Shown here in pieces: positions 7,765 to 15,626 of a DNA stretch of 34,281 bases (its first letter is position 1; every line of letters begins with the position of its first letter). The notes under the pieces are model-generated. The model did not search any database. It worked only from the letters and a program-made list of their open reading frames with translations, and had not been told where the DNA came from. This DNA is from an uncultured Geobacteraceae bacterium (GTDB taxonomy: Bacteria; Desulfobacterota; Desulfuromonadia; Geobacterales; Pseudopelobacteraceae). The stretch spans positions 1 through 34,281 of the forward strand of contig CAIOXL010000013.1 in assembly GCA_903862245.1 (NCBI GenBank). The letters run 5' to 3'. Made by a program: the position numbers and the translations under genes.

Positions 7765-10644
7765 ATGAACGACCACTACATGAATAACCCTCTTACTCAC
7801 CGCGACCGTCGTCTTGGAGCATCTTCTTCCGAGTGGGTCCGCTCGTTTGCGAGTGAAGACCTGAAGCCGCTTATAGTATGCCGTGGCCCGATCCGCAAGG
7901 AAGCTATGGATGTTTTTGAGGAAATGGGGATTACCCACTACGGCATTCTGCTTTCCGAAAAAGACTCCATTGTCTATGCGAATGCCCTGGCTCCTGAACT
8001 GCGTCAGCTTACGGATTCCAGCCGTGTACACCGCGTGCCTGACTACAGCGGTGCCAGCAAGGAAGAGCGCGTCGAGCGTATCGGCCAGATAATCAAGATA
8101 GCCAAAGACAACGGCTACGGTGCGGTATTCGCCGGCTACGGTTTTATGGCTGAAGATGAAGAATTTGTTGCGGCCATTGAAAACGCCGGATTGTCGTTTA
8201 TGGGGCCCAACTCCCGTACTCAGGCAGATGCGGGCAAAAAGGATGAGGCCAAACGTACGGCGCTTTCTGTCGGCGTAAGCGTCACCCCCGGCATAAACAA
8301 CGCGACCGCCCGTACACTGGTGAAAAAATACGGCACACGGGAAAAACTGCTGGCACTGGTCAAAACCCACGGCATTAAAGTGGCGGCGGCAACGCTGAAT
8401 GACAAAAAACTGTCGCTGGAAGATCTGGCCGATCAGATTTTGTATGCGTCATATGAAAAAGGGCTCGACCTCTATACCATTGATGAGCTGTCGGCACAGG
8501 TCAAGATTGAAGTAGAAGCGATGTTTAAAGAGTACCCCGCCAGCCGTATCCGCCTGAAAGCGATCGGCGGCGGTGGCGGTAAAGGGCAGCGTATTCTCGG
8601 CGCGTCACTGCTCGGGATAAAAAAACCGACGGACAAGCAGATCAAGGAAGCGTCCGCAGAAACAGCGACCCTTGTCCGGGAAGTGCTGAATGAAGTTAAA
8701 GCCAATGGTGTCGGCGACAACAAAAACGTTCTGGTTGAGCTGAATATTGAGCAGACCCGTCACAATGAAATACAGCTGATCGGCAACGGAGAGTGGTGCG
8801 TTTCTCTTGGCGGGCGCGATTGTTCGCTGCAGATGCACGAGCAGAAACTGCTGGAAATATCAGTAACCCAGGAAGCCCTGACCCTTGCCATTGAAGCAGC
8901 AAAGAAAGCCGGAAAAAAGGCGGAGCAGAAAGCACTGGAAAGCGACCTGAATGTACTCAAGCGGATGGAGGACGATTCCACCAAGTTCGGCGTTGCTGTT
9001 GGTCTTGATTCCGCATCGACCTTTGAATGTATCGTCGACCGTGACCGCTATTATTTCATGGAAGTCAACACCCGCATTCAGGTTGAGCACCGTGTTTCCG
9101 AGCTCTGCTACAGCCTCAAATTTACCAACCCGAAAGACAAGAAAGACTTCTTTGTTGTGGAGTCGCTTGTTGAAATGATGGCTCTGCTGGTGCTCCACAA
9201 AAAACGTCTGCCCAAGCCCGAGCGTATTCCCCGCTTCGCAGCTGCTGCCGAGGCCCGGCTGAACGCGACCGACAGTTCACTTTCGCCCCACGCAGGTGGC
9301 ATGATCCGCTACTGGTCGGCGCCGATTGATGGTGAGATCCGCGATGATCAGGGGATATGCATGGTGAATCCCGATACCGGCATGTTCATGCGCTACAAGG
9401 TTGCCGGAGCATACGACTCGAATATTGCGCTTCTGCTCACCAAGGGTGAAGACCGCCTGGCAAGCTACCAGCATCTGTCGAAAGTACTGGGGAAAACAAC
9501 GCTGCGCGGTTCGGATCTGGGAACCAACCTGGAGTTCCATTACGGCCTGGTCAACTGGTTCCTCGGTCAGAACGTCATGGCAAAGCCGACCACCCGGTTT
9601 GTTGTCCCCTATCTGACGCTTATGGGGCTGCTGAAACAGGAAGCAAGCAAGCTGGACACGGTTTTCGCTTTTATCCAGATGAAAAAAGCGTACGCGAAGA
9701 AAATGGCGGAACAGTTCCCTGATGATCCGAAAGTTGCCAAGGATATGGCGGCGATTCTTGATCGCAAGGGGACTCTGGTCACCCGCCCCATGGATAAGCT
9801 GCTGGAAGATCCGCACCTCCTTTCCGGCTGGTGCTCAATCAACCGGTCGAACTTCACCCTCGTTAAGGGGAAAGTGGTCTGGCACGGCAATCCGTTTATC
9901 CTGCTGGCCGATACCTATGAATACCTCAATATGTCATGGGATCCGAAAGCTCCGGCTGCAGAGGTTATCTGGGGGCATGACAACGACCTGCTGCAGAAAG
10001 GGATCCGCTTCTATCGCACCCTGTCGGAGCGGTTCAAGCTGGGTATGCACGAATTCGACAAGTTGTCCGCCCTGGTTGCCAAAGAAAAGCCGCAGGCCGG
10101 ATTCAGCGCCGGCGAGTGGGAACAGATCCGTTCGGCTCACACCGGGTTTGAAGCCGGTCTGGAACTGCTCGGCATGTTGTTTGTCGTGGCAGAAAATGTC
10201 AAATTCTGGGAATTCAAAATTGAGGAAGATCTGGAAGTCACCATTCCGGAATATCTCCATGATACGGAACTGCAGGCGCGCATGAAGAAGGTTCTGGTAC
10301 CGCCGCCGACCACCAAAGCGGATGAGATCGTTGCCATCTGCGGCGGTATGTACTACGGCCAGGAAGCACCCGGCCTGCCCACCTTTGCCCATGAAGGGAT
10401 GCATTTTGAAAAAGGCCAGGCGCTGTACATCATCGAAGTTATGAAAATGTTCAACACCGTGCGTGCGACGTTCTCCGGTACAATAGACAAAATTATCATG
10501 CAGGGGAGTGACGGTTCAATTGTTCAGAAAGGGCAGCCGCTTTTCAAAATCACTCCGGACGAAAAATTTGTCGATGTAGATCCCAAAGAGCTGGAGCTTG
10601 AAAAACGGTCGTGCACAACTGAATATCTGCATCAGGTGCTGTAA
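7765..10644 (+). CDS. Large biotin carboxylase-biotin carrier fusion of acyl-CoA carboxylase
   Basis: A 959-residue fusion that carboxylates its own biotin with ATP and bicarbonate and delivers it to the carboxyltransferase encoded upstream. The N-terminal biotin carboxylase fold shows the GPNSRTQAD segment (about residue 145), the glycine-rich ATP loop IGGGGGKGQ (about 266-274) and the catalytic EVNTRIQVEH (from residue 433). The biotin site is EVMKM, with Lys894 the biotinylated residue. The protein is unusual. About 70 extra residues lie between the first two motifs compared with E. coli AccC, roughly 40 more lie before EVNTRIQVEH, a linker region of several hundred residues precedes the carrier domain, and a 65-residue tail follows the biotin lysine where about 35 is normal. 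Two ATGs (7765 and 7780) are possible. The first has TTGGAGAT 6 nt upstream. Confidence 0.88.
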   Translation: MNDHYMNNPLTHRDRRLGASSSEWVRSFASEDLKPLIVCRGPIRKEAMDVFEEMGITHYGILLSEKDSIVYANALAPELRQLTDSSRVHRVPDYSGASKEERVERIGQIIKIAKDNGYGAVFAGYGFMAEDEEFVAAIENAGLSFMGPNSRTQADAGKKDEAKRTALSVGVSVTPGINNATARTLVKKYGTREKLLALVKTHGIKVAAATLNDKKLSLEDLADQILYASYEKGLDLYTIDELSAQVKIEVEAMFKEYPASRIRLKAIGGGGGKGQRILGASLLGIKKPTDKQIKEASAETATLVREVLNEVKANGVGDNKNVLVELNIEQTRHNEIQLIGNGEWCVSLGGRDCSLQMHEQKLLEISVTQEALTLAIEAAKKAGKKAEQKALESDLNVLKRMEDDSTKFGVAVGLDSASTFECIVDRDRYYFMEVNTRIQVEHRVSELCYSLKFTNPKDKKDFFVVESLVEMMALLVLHKKRLPKPERIPRFAAAAEARLNATDSSLSPHAGGMIRYWSAPIDGEIRDDQGICMVNPDTGMFMRYKVAGAYDSNIALLLTKGEDRLASYQHLSKVLGKTTLRGSDLGTNLEFHYGLVNWFLGQNVMAKPTTRFVVPYLTLMGLLKQEASKLDTVFAFIQMKKAYAKKMAEQFPDDPKVAKDMAAILDRKGTLVTRPMDKLLEDPHLLSGWCSINRSNFTLVKGKVVWHGNPFILLADTYEYLNMSWDPKAPAAEVIWGHDNDLLQKGIRFYRTLSERFKLGMHEFDKLSALVAKEKPQAGFSAGEWEQIRSAHTGFEAGLELLGMLFVVAENVKFWEFKIEEDLEVTIPEYLHDTELQARMKKVLVPPPTTKADEIVAICGGMYYGQEAPGLPTFAHEGMHFEKGQALYIIEVMKMFNTVRATFSGTIDKIIMQGSDGSIVQKGQPLFKITPDEKFVDVDPKELELEKRSCTTEYLHQVL

Positions 10645-10664
10645 AAAACAGAAGGAGGGTTATC

Positions 10665-11300
10665 GTGAGAAAAGGAAAATTTATTGTTCTTGAAGGTATC
10701 AGCGGTTCCGGCCAGCAGGTTAAAGGGGCAATCGTTGCGTTACATAAAGCATTGACCGAAAGTAATCATGAGGTCGTCGAGTGCGCCAATCCTGATTCGG
10801 GACGGGTAAAAGAGCTTGGCATAGAAAGCCTTCTCAACTGGTCGTTTGGTGCTGATCCCCGCGCTGATTTTCTGTTTGAATGTGCGGTCCGCTCGCAGAT
10901 CTTTACCAATGTTGTCCGCCCGTGCCTGGAGCAGAACAAAGTGGTTCTGTGCAAACAATCCAGTATTTCATCTCTTGCCAATGCTCATGTCGGCGGGACG
11001 ACGCAGAATTTTGACGTGTTGCGCCTTCTTGAGAAAATCTCCCGCGGCCATCTGTTTAATGATGAGATCTACCCGGACCTGACCATATTCATGGATGTAC
11101 CGCCGGAAGAAGCGTGTGAGCGGATAGAAGACGTCATGCAGATCCATCATGATGGTGGGATTGAGTATTACCGGCATATGCAGTCGTTTTATCTCAGGGA
11201 GATGAAACGCTGGCGCGGTGTCAGAGTAGACGCGTCATTCTCCCGAAGTCAGGAAGATATTCAGGCCGATGTACTCGCAGCAGTACAGGCCATTCTGTAA
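10665..11300 (+). CDS. Thymidylate-kinase-like protein with lost catalytic motifs
   Basis: A 211-residue protein of the nucleoside monophosphate kinase fold. The start [12 protein letters not shown] aligns with the thymidylate kinase P-loop (GxxGxGKS/T), but the lysine and the Ser/Thr are replaced by Gln17 and Gln18. The DRY motif that holds the substrate appears as KQS ([13 protein letters not shown]). The later strand [14 protein letters not shown] still matches LDVPPEVALERI of true Tmk. It is therefore probably not an active kinase. The GTG start at 10665 has a strong AAGGAGGG 5 nt upstream and lies 20 nt after the carboxylase, so it belongs to that operon, and a terminator follows it. A structural, regulatory or CoA/nucleotide-binding role is possible; the function is unknown. 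Confidence 0.75.
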   Translation: MRKGKFIVLEGISGSGQQVKGAIVALHKALTESNHEVVECANPDSGRVKELGIESLLNWSFGADPRADFLFECAVRSQIFTNVVRPCLEQNKVVLCKQSSISSLANAHVGGTTQNFDVLRLLEKISRGHLFNDEIYPDLTIFMDVPPEEACERIEDVMQIHHDGGIEYYRHMQSFYLREMKRWRGVRVDASFSRSQEDIQADVLAAVQAIL

Positions 11301-11310
11301 ATTACATACG

Positions 11311-11340
11311 CCCCCTTCGTCACGAAGGGGGACTTTTTTT
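11311..11340 (+). terminator. Rho-independent terminator after the carboxylase operon
   Basis: A 9-bp GC-rich stem (CCCCCTTCG at 11311-11319 with CGAAGGGGG at 11323-11331) with a 3-nt loop is followed by ACTTTTTTT. It separates the carboxylase and pseudo-kinase genes from the mutase gene, whose start is about 100 nt further on. I see no clear promoter in that 100 nt, so termination may be partial. Confidence 0.85.
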
Positions 11341-11440
11341 GTCAGCGCACGATACCAAACCAACTTTCAGCGCAGCGCAGGGAGATACTGGTCATGGCCG
11401 GTTCTCAGCTGCCATTGGAACAGACGAAAAGGAGTCCGCT

Positions 11441-13093
11441 ATGGGCATCAACGACAGTAAGCAGAAATGGAACGAGAAGGTTGCCAAAAGCCTCACCAAA
11501 TCACCCGAGCGGATGGACCCGTTTCTGACAAGCTCCAACATAGAGATGGAACGCTGCTTCACTCCCGATTTTGAATATCCCGGATATGAGGAAACTCTTG
11601 GTCTTCCGGGTGAATACCCCTATACCCGCGGCGTACAGCCGACCATGTATCGCGGCCGCTTCTGGACCATGCGTCAGTATGCCGGGTTCGGTACCGCCAA
11701 GGAGTCCAACGAGCGCTACAAATATCTGCTTTCAGCCGGACAGACCGGGCTTTCCATCGCCTTTGACCTGCCGACCCAGATGGGGTATGACTCCGACGCC
11801 GGCATGAGCCTCGGCGAAGTCGGCAAGGTCGGCGTGGCCATTGATTCCCTGGCGGATATGGAAATCCTCTTCGACGGAATACCTCTCGACAAGGTATCCA
11901 CCTCCATGACCATCAACTCTACCGCTGCCATCCTGCTCTGCATGTATATCGCCGTGGCAGAAAAACAGGGGGTTTCCGCCGACAAAATTTCCGGTACGAT
12001 TCAGAACGACATCCTCAAGGAGTACATGGCCAGAGGCACCTACATCTATCCGCCCAAAGAGTCCATGCGGATCATCACCGACATCTTCGCCTACTGTAAA
12101 GACAACGTGCCCAAGTGGAACACCATCTCCATCTCCGGCTACCATATCCGCGAAGCCGGTTCCAGCGCGGTGCAGGAAGTAGCCTTCACCCTGGCCGACG
12201 GCATCGCCTACGTTGATGCCGCCATCAAGGTCGGCATGGATGTTGATGAGTTTGCCCCGCGCCTGGCGTTTTTCTTCAATGCCCACAACAACCTGTTTGA
12301 AGAGGTCGCCAAGTTCCGCGCCGCCCGCCGCATCTGGGCAAAAATCATGAAGGAACGCTTCGGCGCCAAAGACCCCAAATCCCAGATGCTCCGCTTCCAT
12401 ACCCAGACCGCCGGTTGTACCCTGACCGCCCAGCAGCCGGACAACAACATCATGCGCGTCACCATACAGGCACTCTCCGCAGTGCTTGGCGGCACCCAGT
12501 CGCTGCACACCAACTCCCGCGACGAAGCGCTGGCTCTGCCGACGGAGGATTCGGTCCGTATCGCCCTCCGCACCCAGCAGGTCATCGCCTATGAGTCGGG
12601 CGCTGCCGACAGCATCGACCCGCTGGCCGGATCATTTCTGGTGGAGTCTCTGACCGATCAGATTGAAAAAGCGGCATTGGAGTACATCGACAAGATCGAC
12701 AAGCTGGGGGGGGCGGTTGAAGCCATCTCGCGCGGCTTCCAGCAGAAAGAGATCCAGGATTCGGCCTACGCCTATCAGAAGGCGATCGAGAAGGATCAGC
12801 TGATTATTGTCGGCGTAAACAAGTTCACCGTCAAAGAAGCTGCGCCGACCGGTCTGCTGCGGGTCAAGGAAGAGGTTGAAATCTCCCAGAAAGCATCACT
12901 GGCCGCCATGAAGGGGGGGCGTGACAACAGTGCGGTTGCCGCAGCACTGGCACAACTGGAAACAGCCGCCAAAAGCACAGACAATCTGATGCCGTACATT
13001 CTGACTGCGGTTAAAACATACGCAACACTGGGCGAAATCGCGGATGTCTTCCGTGGGGTGTTTGGTAAGCATACGGAGACGGTTGTGTTGTAA
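11441..13093 (+). CDS. Methylmalonyl-CoA mutase, catalytic (large) subunit of split type
   Basis: A 550-residue B12-dependent mutase TIM-barrel domain that interconverts succinyl-CoA and methylmalonyl-CoA. Tyr80 (in [14 protein letters not shown]) and Arg198 (in ARGTYIYPP) match Tyr89 and Arg207 of the Propionibacterium enzyme, which grip the substrate carboxylate. Isobutyryl-CoA mutase has Phe and Gln there, so methylmalonyl-CoA is the better call. The C-terminal cobalamin-binding domain of one-chain mutases is absent: the protein ends after the catalytic domain. A separate B12-binding subunit must be encoded elsewhere. I chose ATG 11441 because GGAG lies 6 nt upstream; the frame is open further upstream only from a TTG inside the terminator. 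The stop overlaps the next start (TAATG). Confidence 0.93.
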   Translation: MGINDSKQKWNEKVAKSLTKSPERMDPFLTSSNIEMERCFTPDFEYPGYEETLGLPGEYPYTRGVQPTMYRGRFWTMRQYAGFGTAKESNERYKYLLSAGQTGLSIAFDLPTQMGYDSDAGMSLGEVGKVGVAIDSLADMEILFDGIPLDKVSTSMTINSTAAILLCMYIAVAEKQGVSADKISGTIQNDILKEYMARGTYIYPPKESMRIITDIFAYCKDNVPKWNTISISGYHIREAGSSAVQEVAFTLADGIAYVDAAIKVGMDVDEFAPRLAFFFNAHNNLFEEVAKFRAARRIWAKIMKERFGAKDPKSQMLRFHTQTAGCTLTAQQPDNNIMRVTIQALSAVLGGTQSLHTNSRDEALALPTEDSVRIALRTQQVIAYESGAADSIDPLAGSFLVESLTDQIEKAALEYIDKIDKLGGAVEAISRGFQQKEIQDSAYAYQKAIEKDQLIIVGVNKFTVKEAAPTGLLRVKEEVEISQKASLAAMKGGRDNSAVAAALAQLETAAKSTDNLMPYILTAVKTYATLGEIADVFRGVFGKHTETVVL

Positions 13094-13506
13094 TGTCTGG
13101 AATAACACGGAGCAACGGAGCAACGGAGAAAAAGCTCTTTGAATCAGAGATTACCGAATTGATAATCGGTAGTGCAATGATCGTTCATAGTACGCTTGGC
13201 CCTGGCTTGCTTGAATCCGTGTATGAAACATGTCTGGAGTATGAATTGATCTCTGCCGGATTGGTGGTAGAGCGGCAGAAACAACTGCCAATTAGCTACA
13301 AAGGTATCAATCTTGATGATGGTCTCCGGATGGATATGGTCGTAAACGGGCTAGTTGTTATTGAACTTAAATGTGTTGAAAAGCTACAGCCGGTTCATGA
13401 TGCCCAGTTGTACACGTATTTGAAACTATCTGGCATACGGACTGGCTTGCTGATTAATTTTTATACGAAGCTCCTGAAAGACGGAATCAAAAGAATTGTC
13501 TGTTGA
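13093..13506 (+). CDS. GxxExxY protein, PD-(D/E)XK nuclease-like
   Basis: A 137-residue protein of the GxxExxY family (PDDEXK_3-like). The name-giving motif is GLLESVY (residues 38-44) after IVHSTLGPG. The nuclease-like core is RMDMVVNGLVVIELK, with Asp81, Glu91 and Lys93 placed as in PD-(D/E)XK enzymes, followed by the HDAQLYTYLKL helix. The biological role of the family is unsettled. The ATG overlaps the mutase stop codon and no closer Met lies before residue 29. Codon use is more AT-rich than in its neighbours. A perfect 30-nt inverted repeat brackets it: the left arm starts 7 nt after the A of the ATG and is translated as residues 3-12, and the right arm starts 3 nt after the stop. It interrupts an otherwise natural mutase-epimerase pair. 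Confidence 0.85.
   Translation: MSGITRSNGATEKKLFESEITELIIGSAMIVHSTLGPGLLESVYETCLEYELISAGLVVERQKQLPISYKGINLDDGLRMDMVVNGLVVIELKCVEKLQPVHDAQLYTYLKLSGIRTGLLINFYTKLLKDGIKRIVC
13100..13129 (+). repeat. Left arm of 30-nt perfect inverted repeat
   Basis: This arm is the exact reverse complement of 13510-13539 over 30 nt. It begins GAATAACACGG and continues with a tandem GGAGCAAC unit. It overlaps the start of the GxxExxY gene. In RNA the two arms could pair to form a stem that encloses almost the whole open reading frame. Confidence 0.95.
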
Positions 13507-13509
13507 CTC

Positions 13510-13539
13510 TCTCCGTTGCTCCGTTGCTCCGTGTTATTC
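13510..13539 (-). repeat. Right arm of 30-nt perfect inverted repeat
   Basis: This arm is the exact reverse complement of 13100-13129. It contains CTCCGTTG units in tandem and ends GTGTTATTC. It starts 3 nt after the GxxExxY stop codon and ends 22 nt before the epimerase start codon, just upstream of the epimerase ribosome binding site (AGAAGGG, about 13549-13555). Confidence 0.95.
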
Positions 13540-13561
13540 AAAAGATTCAGAAGGGTACTAA

Positions 13562-13972
13562 ATGCTCACGAAAATCAACCACATCGGCATCGCCGTAAAA
13601 TCACTGGACGAAACTGTGCCGTTTTACCGGGACAGCCTTGGTATGGCCTTAGCCGGGATCGAGGAGGTTGCCGAGCAGAAGGTGCGGGTTGCCATGCTGC
13701 GGGTCGGCGAGTCTTTGATCGAACTGCTGGAACCGACGTCAGAAGATAGTCCGGTTGCCAAATTCATCGAGAAAAACGGTGCCGGCATTCATCACATCGC
13801 CTACGAGGTTGCGGATATTGAGGCGGCGATTGCCAAGCTGTGTGCCGAAGGTGCCCGCATGATCGATGAAAAACCGCGTAACGGGGCTCACGGCACGCGC
13901 ATAGCCTTTGTTCATCCGAAGAGCAGTCACGGGGTGCTGACGGAATTATGTCAGGTGGCTCATCACCACTGA
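13562..13972 (+). CDS. mce: Methylmalonyl-CoA epimerase
   Basis: A 136-residue glyoxalase/vicinal-oxygen-chelate fold enzyme that interconverts the (R) and (S) forms of methylmalonyl-CoA, linking carboxylase and mutase. Both beta-alpha-beta-beta-beta repeats are visible. The metal ligands expected for the family are present: His in KINHIGIAV, Glu in SLIELLEP, His in GIHHIAYEV and Glu in VLTELCQ. The length is normal. ATG 13562 follows AGAAGGG by 6 nt. It would form one unit with the mutase if the GxxExxY cassette were removed. A small CACCAC/GTGGTG hairpin overlaps its stop codon without a T-run. Confidence 0.95.
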   Translation: MLTKINHIGIAVKSLDETVPFYRDSLGMALAGIEEVAEQKVRVAMLRVGESLIELLEPTSEDSPVAKFIEKNGAGIHHIAYEVADIEAAIAKLCAEGARMIDEKPRNGAHGTRIAFVHPKSSHGVLTELCQVAHHH

Positions 13973-14464
13973 ACTATGTGGTGGGCGGATGGGAATGGAG
14001 TGGTAAACCGGCGGAAACTAAAAAAAATAAACGGCATATTATCTCGTCTAAACAGATGGTTAGCAGTTAAATAACAGTTTTATGTTGACAAATGTTTGAT
14101 TTGTTGTATATTCCGGCCAACTAAATAGAACAAGCCTGAAACAAACGAACCGAAAAAGTAGCTAACCGATTATTATCACTGCGAACCAGCATCTGCTGGG
14201 AGCAACAACCGGGAGCGAAACACACTGTGAACGTTTCAGAAAAAATTACAAGCGTAGGCGTTATTATACCTTTAGGTGTCCGTTTCTAAACTGGACGCTT
14301 AGAGGTGTTTGTGTATAAAGGCCTCATGTTTTTCGATGGCGAAGTCGTTTGAAAGGTTCAGGCCAAATTTACTGCGAAAGGTGGTGAGCAACGGCAACAA
14401 ACTAATCTGACCGTATTTTTACCGCAGCATCAACGAGCAACTATCATACAAATGGGAGGAACAC
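13973..14464 (+). other. 492-nt gene-free region with a long untranslated leader
   Basis: No coding region is convincing here. After the promoter at 14085, the leader contains a short hairpin (CCAGCA-TC-TGCTGG, 14186-14199). About 70 nt later there is an imperfect stem around GTCCGTTTCTAAACTGGAC, itself lying between CCTTTA and TAAAGG segments that can pair. I could not match the region to a known riboswitch; in particular it lacks an obvious GEMM-type core. The SD GGGAGGA (14454-14460) ends it. The region could hold a regulatory leader or a small RNA. Confidence 0.5.
14085..14112 (+). promoter_or_regulatory. Strong sigma-70-type promoter of the porin gene
   Basis: A consensus TTGACA (14085-14090) and TATATT (14107-14112) are separated by 16 nt. 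This is the best-looking promoter in the window and fits a highly expressed outer-membrane protein. Transcription from about 14119 would give a leader of roughly 345 nt before the porin start codon. Confidence 0.75.
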
Positions 14465-15505
14465 ATGGATTTTAAAAAAGTAGCAGCAATCGTAGCAGCA
14501 GCAGGCGCACTGACCGCATTGGCTATTCCGGCAATGGCAGAAATCACTCCTTACGGCTCTGCACGTATGGCAACGTTCTATAACTTTCAAGATATCAAGA
14601 CCGGAACTGGCCAGACTGCCGGCTTTGATGAGCATCTTCAGAGCAACAGCCGTTTTGGTGTTGATTATACTGGTGGCGTAGTTACCGGTAAAGTTGAGCT
14701 TGGCACTGGCGTTAACGTCCGTCTGCTGTACGGAACATGGGATTTCGGCGCTGGCACACTGGTTGTCGGTCAGGATTACAACAACTACTACCTTGGTTCT
14801 GCACAGACACATCTCGATGATAACGGCAACAATGGCTACGGCGCATTGTGGGATACCCGTCAGCCACAGGTCAAGGTTAACCTGAAAAACGGTCTTTATT
14901 TGTCTTTAATTCAGGCCACCGGTAATGTTAATGGCGACCAGTTCGGTGCCAACGCTGAGGCAACATCAGGTCTCAAAATGTACATGCCCAAGCTGAATGT
15001 TGGTTACAAAGGCAAGGCCGGTGCAGTAGATTATAACGCAGGTGTTGTTGGTACCACATTCAAAAACGTGGCTGCAGGTAAGGATGTTTTTGCGTATCTC
15101 GGTTATGCTAGTGGTACCGCAACGTTTGGTGCTACGTCACTTGTAGCAAACATCAGCGGTTCGCAGAATGCCGGTAACTTGGGTTTTCTGAATCGTGTAT
15201 CGTACGATGCAACAAATAAGAAAGATTCCATCGGTTTCGAGGGTTATGTTCAGGTTACCCAGAAACTGTCCGACATGTTCAGTGCTAACCTTGGTTTTGG
15301 CTACCTGGGTGACAAAGTTGACGTAACTAACAAAGACAAATTTGATGACAGAATGTTGATCTTTGTCAATGCTCCGATCACACTGGCAAAAAATGTTGTT
15401 GTAACACCTGAAGTTTCTTACTACGACCAGCTGAAAGACAACACAGGCGCAAATGAGAATAAAAAAGCCTATGCAGTTGGCGCACAGTGGAAAATCAGCT
15501 TCTAA
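14465..15505 (+). CDS. Outer-membrane beta-barrel protein (porin-like)
   Basis: A 346-residue exported protein. A lysine-bearing start and an alanine-rich hydrophobic segment end at the AMA|EI site (cleavage after residue 25), a normal Sec signal peptide. The mature part opens with EITPYGSARMATFY and alternates short polar and aromatic stretches typical of beta-strands, such as NVRLLYGTWDFGAGTLVVGQ. The last residue is Phe in AVGAQWKISF, the usual C-terminal signal for outer-membrane insertion. It is most likely a general or substrate-selective porin of about 14-18 strands. The family is variable, so no substrate is assigned. It has its own strong promoter and a strong terminator, so it is transcribed alone. 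Confidence 0.82.
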   Translation: MDFKKVAAIVAAAGALTALAIPAMAEITPYGSARMATFYNFQDIKTGTGQTAGFDEHLQSNSRFGVDYTGGVVTGKVELGTGVNVRLLYGTWDFGAGTLVVGQDYNNYYLGSAQTHLDDNGNNGYGALWDTRQPQVKVNLKNGLYLSLIQATGNVNGDQFGANAEATSGLKMYMPKLNVGYKGKAGAVDYNAGVVGTTFKNVAAGKDVFAYLGYASGTATFGATSLVANISGSQNAGNLGFLNRVSYDATNKKDSIGFEGYVQVTQKLSDMFSANLGFGYLGDKVDVTNKDKFDDRMLIFVNAPITLAKNVVVTPEVSYYDQLKDNTGANENKKAYAVGAQWKISF

Positions 15506-15536
15506 TCTGTTGCTGATGTGACACACCGTTAGTCCG

Positions 15537-15569
15537 AAAAGGGCGGGAGAAATCCCGCCCTTTTTTTTT
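15537..15569 (+). terminator. Rho-independent terminator after the porin gene
   Basis: An 8-bp stem, GGGCGGGA (15541-15548) with TCCCGCCC (15553-15560), with a GAAA loop is flanked by AAAA upstream and a run of nine T downstream. It is a textbook intrinsic terminator. Confidence 0.95.
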
Positions 15570-15596
15570 GACCACGGGCAATGATTATGCAATACT
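15568..15596 (+). promoter_or_regulatory. Probable promoter of the secreted-protein gene
   Basis: TTGACC (15568-15573) and AATACT (15591-15596) lie 17 nt apart, directly after the porin terminator and about 30 nt before the next start codon. The -10 box is a weak match, so this is tentative. Confidence 0.45.
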
Positions 15597-15626
15597 CCGA
15601 CATCTGATTTAGTGCCGGGAGGGGTT

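Noticed and set aside
11732-12508. 258-codon open frame on the - strand opposite the mutase
   Set aside because: It is a shadow of a clear methylmalonyl-CoA mutase, with no recognisable protein features.
14160-14464. GEMM (cyclic dinucleotide) riboswitch in the porin leader
   Set aside because: Scattered GAAAGG- and GGCC-like pieces exist, but the ordered conserved core is missing.
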